Shown here piece after piece: positions 6,452-9,273 of a stretch of DNA of 9,273 nucleotides (positions within the stretch are counted from its first letter, which is position 1; every line of letters starts with the position of its first letter). Position numbers and translations under genes: made by a program. The notes beneath the pieces were generated by a model, which saw only the letters and a list, made by a program, of their open reading frames with translations, ran no database searches and was not told the origin of the DNA. This stretch comes from Rhodospirillaceae bacterium (lineage in GTDB: Bacteria; Pseudomonadota; Alphaproteobacteria; UBA8366; GCA-2717185). The stretch lies in assembly GCA_018660965.1 (NCBI GenBank), contig JABJJH010000346.1, positions 1 to 9,273 on the forward strand, read 5' to 3'.

Positions 6452-7258
6452 TCAGGCTTCGGCGTCGCGAAGCAGATTGCGAAACTGTTGATGAACGCCA
6501 TCGTTGCTGGCGCAAATGTTGGCGGCGCCCAGTTCGTAACGGCGTCCCGCGATATCGGTTACTAGTCCGCCGGCTTCGCGGACCATGAGAATTCCCGCCG
6601 CGACATCCCAAGGGTTTAAGCCATTTTCCCAGTACCCATCATACCGGCCCGCGGCGATATAGGCTAAATCCAGGGCGGCGGAACCCCACCGGCGAACGCC
6701 GGACGATACGGCCATTATTTGCTCGAGTTGCCTTACAAATAACTGATGGCCGCCGTCCTCGAGGACGCCCTTGAACGGAATTCCCGTGGCGAACAGGCTG
6801 TCGTCTAGTTTGTCATGGCCGGACACGCGCAGGCGTTTATCGTTCAGATAGGCGCCCTGACCACGCTCGCTCCAGAACATTTCATCGCGAATCGGGTCAT
6901 AGATAACCCCCGCGATAATCTCCTTGTTATATTCCAGGGCGATTGAGATCGCGAAATGGGGCAGACCATGCAGAAAATTCGTGGTCCCATCCAAAGGATC
7001 GATAATCCATCGATTCATGGGGTCCACGCCTGCGATTTCGCCCTGTTCTTCGAGAAGAAATCCGAAATTGGGGCGCGCTTTTTGCAATTCCCGAACCAGC
7101 GTTTTCTCGGCTTTCATATCTGCCGTGGACACGAAATCGGCGGGGCCTTTCCGGCTTACCTGCAGTTGGTCAACTTCACCGAAATCACGAACAAGCGCAC
7201 GGGCGGCCTTTTCGGCGGCCATGGCCATGACATTAACGGTCGGGGAGCGAAGCGCCAT
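6452..7258 (-). CDS. suhB: Inositol monophosphatase family protein
   Basis: A 268-residue cytoplasmic Mg-dependent phosphatase of the IMPase/SuhB family, of normal length. Metal-site residues are all visible: Glu70/Glu71 in LLEEQG, the motif IIDPLDGTTNF (Asp87, Asp90), and WDVAAG (Asp218). The N-terminus (NVMAMAAEKAARALVRDFGEVDQLQVSRKG) is typical of alphaproteobacterial SuhB and supports the ATG at 7258. The family hydrolyses inositol phosphates and related sugar phosphates, and E. coli SuhB also joins ribosomal RNA antitermination complexes; which role applies here cannot be read from sequence. No Shine-Dalgarno precedes the start (the bases before it are GGTATAAAA), and the leader is largely made of repeat copy 2. 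It follows efp, with a gap of 109 bases. Confidence 0.93.
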   Translation of the reverse strand: MALRSPTVNVMAMAAEKAARALVRDFGEVDQLQVSRKGPADFVSTADMKAEKTLVRELQKARPNFGFLLEEQGEIAGVDPMNRWIIDPLDGTTNFLHGLPHFAISIALEYNKEIIAGVIYDPIRDEMFWSERGQGAYLNDKRLRVSGHDKLDDSLFATGIPFKGVLEDGGHQLFVRQLEQIMAVSSGVRRWGSAALDLAYIAAGRYDGYWENGLNPWDVAAGILMVREAGGLVTDIAGRRYELGAANICASNDGVHQQFRNLLRDAEA

Positions 7259-7285
7259 TTTTATACCAATCGAACAGGATCTGAA

Positions 7286-7361
7286 TCACACGAGCATCAA
7301 TAAGTTGGTGAGCTGGTTCACACGAAATTCAATCATATGAATTTCGTGATCAGGACACGAA
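7286..7361. repeat. Palindromic repeat element, copy 2 (efp-suhB gap, one full arm)
   Basis: In inverted orientation relative to copy 1, this has the same arm: outer TTGGTGAGCTGGT / ATCAGGACACGAA, a TCA bulge, and inner CACGAAATTCA/TGAATTTCGTG with loop ATCATA. Two stem pairs differ from copy 1 on both sides (G-C to A-T and A-T to C-G), so pairing is kept. The linker CAATAAG matches copy 1 exactly. The second arm is reduced to AATCACACGAGCAT, matching one side of copy 1 arm B only. The similarity ends close to the suhB start codon. Confidence 0.82.
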
Positions 7362-7367
7362 CGCGGT

Positions 7368-7937
7368 TTAATCTTTCGCGCGACCGACGTAGGTGCCGTC
7401 GGCGGTGTTGACCGTGACCTTGGTGCCCGCTTCGATATGCGGCGGCACCATGATGCGGACGGCGTTTTCCAACACGGCGGGTTTGTAGGATGATGACGCG
7501 GTTTGTCCCTTAACCACCGGGTCCGCTTCTTCGATCATCATGTTCACTGTTTCCGGCAAGGCCACGGCGATGGGCGAATCCTCGAAGGATTCGATTTTTA
7601 CCGTCATGCCATCCTGCAGGAACTTGGATACGTCCTCGCCGATGAAATCGACGTTGAGCGTGATTTGTTCATAGGTATTGTTGTCCATGAAGGTGAAGTC
7701 GTCGCCATCGGCGAACAGAAACTGATAATCCATCTGATCCAGCCGGGCGCGTTCAATTGTTTCCGACGCGCGGAACCGCTCGTTCAGCTTGGTGCCGTCG
7801 CGAACGTCCTTGAGTTCGACCTGCATGTATGCTCCGCCCTTGCCCGGCTTCACATGCTGGGTTTTTACGGCGCGCCACAAACGTCCCTGATGTTCAATCA
7901 CATTGCCGGGACGGATCGCGTTCCCATCAATTTTCAT
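7368..7937 (-). CDS. efp: Translation elongation factor P
   Basis: A 189-residue protein of the usual EF-P length, which relieves ribosome stalling at consecutive prolines by binding near the E site. Visible landmarks are the N-terminal KOW-like domain (MKIDGNAIRPGNVI), the acceptor loop HVKPGKGGAYMQVELKD with Lys33 at the tip where E. coli EF-P carries beta-lysyl-lysine, and the C-terminal SSYKPAVLENAVRIMVPPHI and ending YVGRAKD. The ATG at 7937 is chosen; a longer frame starting at 7997 adds 20 unrelated residues and would begin at the promoter -35 box. EF-P may matter for the neighbouring Pro-rich OmpA-family protein, but that link is inference. It has its own promoter (7969-7997) and is flanked by repeat copies 2 and 3. 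Confidence 0.96.
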   Translation of the reverse strand: MKIDGNAIRPGNVIEHQGRLWRAVKTQHVKPGKGGAYMQVELKDVRDGTKLNERFRASETIERARLDQMDYQFLFADGDDFTFMDNNTYEQITLNVDFIGEDVSKFLQDGMTVKIESFEDSPIAVALPETVNMMIEEADPVVKGQTASSSYKPAVLENAVRIMVPPHIEAGTKVTVNTADGTYVGRAKD

Positions 7938-7968
7938 CGTTCTATGTCCGGTTATTGAAGGCCGCGCG

Positions 7969-7997
7969 GTTATAGACCCTGCGCGGTCGGCAAGCAA
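7969..7997 (-). promoter_or_regulatory. Sigma-70-type promoter for efp
   Basis: On the minus strand TTGCTT (7997-7992) and TATAAC (7974-7969) are exactly 17 bases apart. The predicted start near 7962 gives a leader of about 25 nt to the efp ATG. It lies between the efp start and the repeat element, so the repeat is upstream of it and does not enter the transcript. Confidence 0.62.
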
Positions 7998-7999
7998 CG

Positions 8000-8013
8000 T
8001 CCGCTATAGCGGA
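8000..8013. promoter_or_regulatory. 14-base perfect palindrome upstream of the efp promoter
   Basis: TCCGCTATAGCGGA reads the same on both strands. It begins 3 bases upstream of the efp -35 box, a position suited to an activator or repressor site. No specific regulator is recognised. Confidence 0.35.
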
Positions 8014-8019
8014 ATCATA

Positions 8020-8141
8020 CTAGTGGTCTGATCGAAACGCTTGGTTCCCAAGCATTTCGTGAATCAGACCACCAACATATTGATCTGGTGGGGCAACTGA
8101 TCGACACGGATGGGAACTATCCGTTTCGGTTGCTCCACTAG
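8020..8141. repeat. Two-armed palindromic repeat element, copy 3 (thiE-efp gap)
   Basis: Arm A (8020-8075) has the outer stem CTAGTGGTCTGAT / ATCAGACCACCAA, a TGA bulge, and inner CGAAACGCTTGG / CCAAGCATTTCG (one C-A mismatch on this strand, a G-U pair on the other). The layout matches copies 1 and 2 but the inner stem sequence is almost wholly different. The linker CATATTGAT matches the others. Arm B (8085-8141) pairs CTGGTGG with CCACTAG, GCAAC with GTTGC, and ACGGAT with ATCCGT. The whole element begins CTAGTGG and ends CCACTAG. The terminal CTAG supplies the TAG stop of thiE (8140-8138). Confidence 0.83.
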
Positions 8142-8782
8142 CGTAAATCATCGAAAACCTTGTTGAAGGCTTGCACTGCGGCGCCGGGGCCGTCGGGGTT
8201 GTCCCATATCGCCGACACCACCGAAATGAAGTCCGCGCCCGCACTCACCAGCGGTGCGCAATTCTGGACCGTAATACCGCCTATGGCGACGCAGGGCGTC
8301 TCCATGATTTCGCTCCACCATTCCAGGATATCCGGTGTCGGGCGGTGTTTTGGGGGCTTTGTTTCGGAATGATAAAAGGCCCCGAACGCAACATAACTCG
8401 CACCGGCATTCGCCGCCGCCATGGCGCGGTCCCGTGAATCGGAACAGGTGACGCCGACAATGGAGTCCGGGCCGAGGATAAGGCGGGTTTCCTCGTAGCC
8501 CGTATCCTCGAGTCCGATATGGACGCCGTCGCTGCCGGTTTCATGCGCCAGGTCGGGCCGGTCGTTCATAATGAAGGCGACATCGCGTTCCTGCGTCACG
8601 GGACGCAGAATATCGGCGGCGCGGCGAATATCATCGTCGGAAACGTCCTTGAGCCGTAACTGGACGCACGCGATATCGCCCGCATCCAAAGCTTCGGCAA
8701 GCGGAGTTGCAAACGCCGCCGCGTCGATGCGCGGCGGCGTTATCAGATACAGTCGACAGCCAGGGTTATCGGGTTCGGTCAC
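8138..8782 (-). CDS. thiE: Thiamine-phosphate synthase
   Basis: A 214-residue TIM-barrel enzyme that joins hydroxymethylpyrimidine diphosphate and thiazole phosphate to make thiamine phosphate. Residues equivalent to the known ThiE active site are visible: QLRLK (Gln41, Arg43, Lys45), NDRPDLA (Asn73, Asp74), DGVHIG followed by ED (Asp93), SETK (Ser139, Thr141, Lys142) for the diphosphate, and AIGGI (167-170). GVTCSDS replaces the commoner GvStH strand, a variation typical of the more divergent alphaproteobacterial ThiE group. The start is GTG at 8782, within a GTGA overlap with the aldolase stop, preceded by AGGGG at 5 bases, so translation is probably coupled. No other thi gene is in the window. 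The stop codon lies in repeat copy 3. Confidence 0.9.
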   Translation of the reverse strand: MTEPDNPGCRLYLITPPRIDAAAFATPLAEALDAGDIACVQLRLKDVSDDDIRRAADILRPVTQERDVAFIMNDRPDLAHETGSDGVHIGLEDTGYEETRLILGPDSIVGVTCSDSRDRAMAAANAGASYVAFGAFYHSETKPPKHRPTPDILEWWSEIMETPCVAIGGITVQNCAPLVSAGADFISVVSAIWDNPDGPGAAVQAFNKVFDDLR

Positions 8783-9273
8783 GCTTTCCCCTGATATATC
8801 TTGATGATGGTGTCCAGCATCGCCAGCGCTTCTTCGCGCGGACGCTGGAACGTATTGCGGCCGATGATCGACCCGAATCCGCCGCCGTCGCGAATTTGCC
8901 GTATTTCGTCCAGCACGCCGTCCAGACCCTTGGCGGCGCCGCCGGAAAATACGACGATGCGGCGTCCGTTGAACGCCGATTGGATGACGTGCGCGATGCG
9001 TGCGGGCAAGGTCGATATGTCGATGTTTTCGGACTCGTAAACCTTGCGGGCGTCGTCCTGCATGATGTGATCAGTCGGTGGCTTCACCTTGATGATATGG
9101 GCGCCGATCAGGGCCGCCATTTGGGCCGCGTACGCGATCACGTCGACCGCGTTTTCGCCGTCCTTGGTGATATCGCCGCCACGCGGATACGACCACACGA
9201 CCGCCGCCAAACCAACCGATTTGGCTTCCAGGATCATGTCCTTGATTTCTTCGATCAGGTCGTACTGATATTC
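8779..9273 (-). CDS. fbaB: Class I fructose-bisphosphate aldolase (FbaB/DhnA type), C-terminal part
   Basis: The last 164 residues are present; the 5' part lies beyond the right edge. This is the archaeal-type class I aldolase, a metal-free TIM barrel that cleaves fructose 1,6-bisphosphate through a Schiff base. The first Lys of HIIKVKPPT (fragment residue 62, codon 9090-9088) corresponds to the Schiff-base lysine of the family. VVWSYPRG, VVFSGGAAKG and GSIIGRNTFQRP form barrel strands and the phosphate-binding loops. An in-frame Met at 9237 is internal, since EYQYDLIEEIKD continues upstream without a break. The gene overlaps thiE by 4 bases and is probably the promoter-proximal gene of a two-gene unit. 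Central carbon metabolism and thiamine synthesis need not be functionally linked. Confidence 0.9.
   Translation of the reverse strand, partial: EYQYDLIEEIKDMILEAKSVGLAAVVWSYPRGGDITKDGENAVDVIAYAAQMAALIGAHIIKVKPPTDHIMQDDARKVYESENIDISTLPARIAHVIQSAFNGRRIVVFSGGAAKGLDGVLDEIRQIRDGGGFGSIIGRNTFQRPREEALAMLDTIIKIYQGKA

Noticed and set aside
7259..7264. TATAAA immediately before the suhB ATG as a -10 box
   Set aside because: There is no acceptable -35 17 bases upstream (TGATTC), and the transcript would start inside the coding region.
7321..7348. Hairpin after efp as an intrinsic terminator
   Set aside because: The stem is AT-rich and no T-run follows on the minus strand; it is better explained as part of the dispersed repeat.

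Overview
The window looks like a stretch of chromosomal core genes from an alphaproteobacterium, probably Rhodospirillales-like. This rests on the gene set and on protein style: a cysteine-free bL31, an MsbA-related half-transporter ABC protein, an alphaproteobacterial-type SuhB and EF-P, and a ROSE-type heat-shock leader. The genus cannot be named from the sequence alone. All genes lie on the minus strand except the ABC transporter.

Layout from left to right. (1) 1-34(40): the first codons of a small heat-shock protein gene (Hsp20/IbpA family), reading out of the window. It is preceded by a leader that folds into three hairpins, with a ROSE-type thermometer hairpin over the ribosome-binding site, and by a good sigma-32 promoter. 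(2) 187-526: rpmE with a clear promoter and a Rho-independent terminator. (3) 674-2542: a complete ABC exporter on the plus strand, divergent from rpmE. (4) 2665-6298: three same-strand genes read from right to left: a secreted Pro/Lys-rich OmpA-family protein, a MotA/TolQ/ExbB-like proton-channel subunit, and a MotB-like protein with a long coiled coil and an OmpA peptidoglycan-binding domain. Together they look like a cell-envelope ion-driven motor or transducer. (5) 6452-9273: suhB, efp, thiE and the 3' half of a class I fructose-bisphosphate aldolase gene, again read right to left. thiE overlaps the aldolase stop codon by 4 bases.

Three intergenic spaces (2539-2668, 7286-7361, 8020-8141) carry copies of one dispersed palindromic repeat family. 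In all three the same hairpin layout is kept while the stem sequence changes on both sides. Two copies also have a second hairpin and CTAG at an end, and in both cases that CTAG supplies the TAG stop codon of the neighbouring gene. One copy contains a perfect inverted repeat with 30-base arms between two convergent genes. I read these as small non-coding mobile elements (MITE-like), possibly mobilised by an IS630-type transposase; that is inference.

The most interesting points are the sigma-32 promoter plus ROSE thermometer at the left edge, the covarying repeat family, and the three-gene envelope motor cluster. No tRNA, rRNA, CRISPR array or intact transposase gene was seen. No gene-free stretch exceeds 300 bases.
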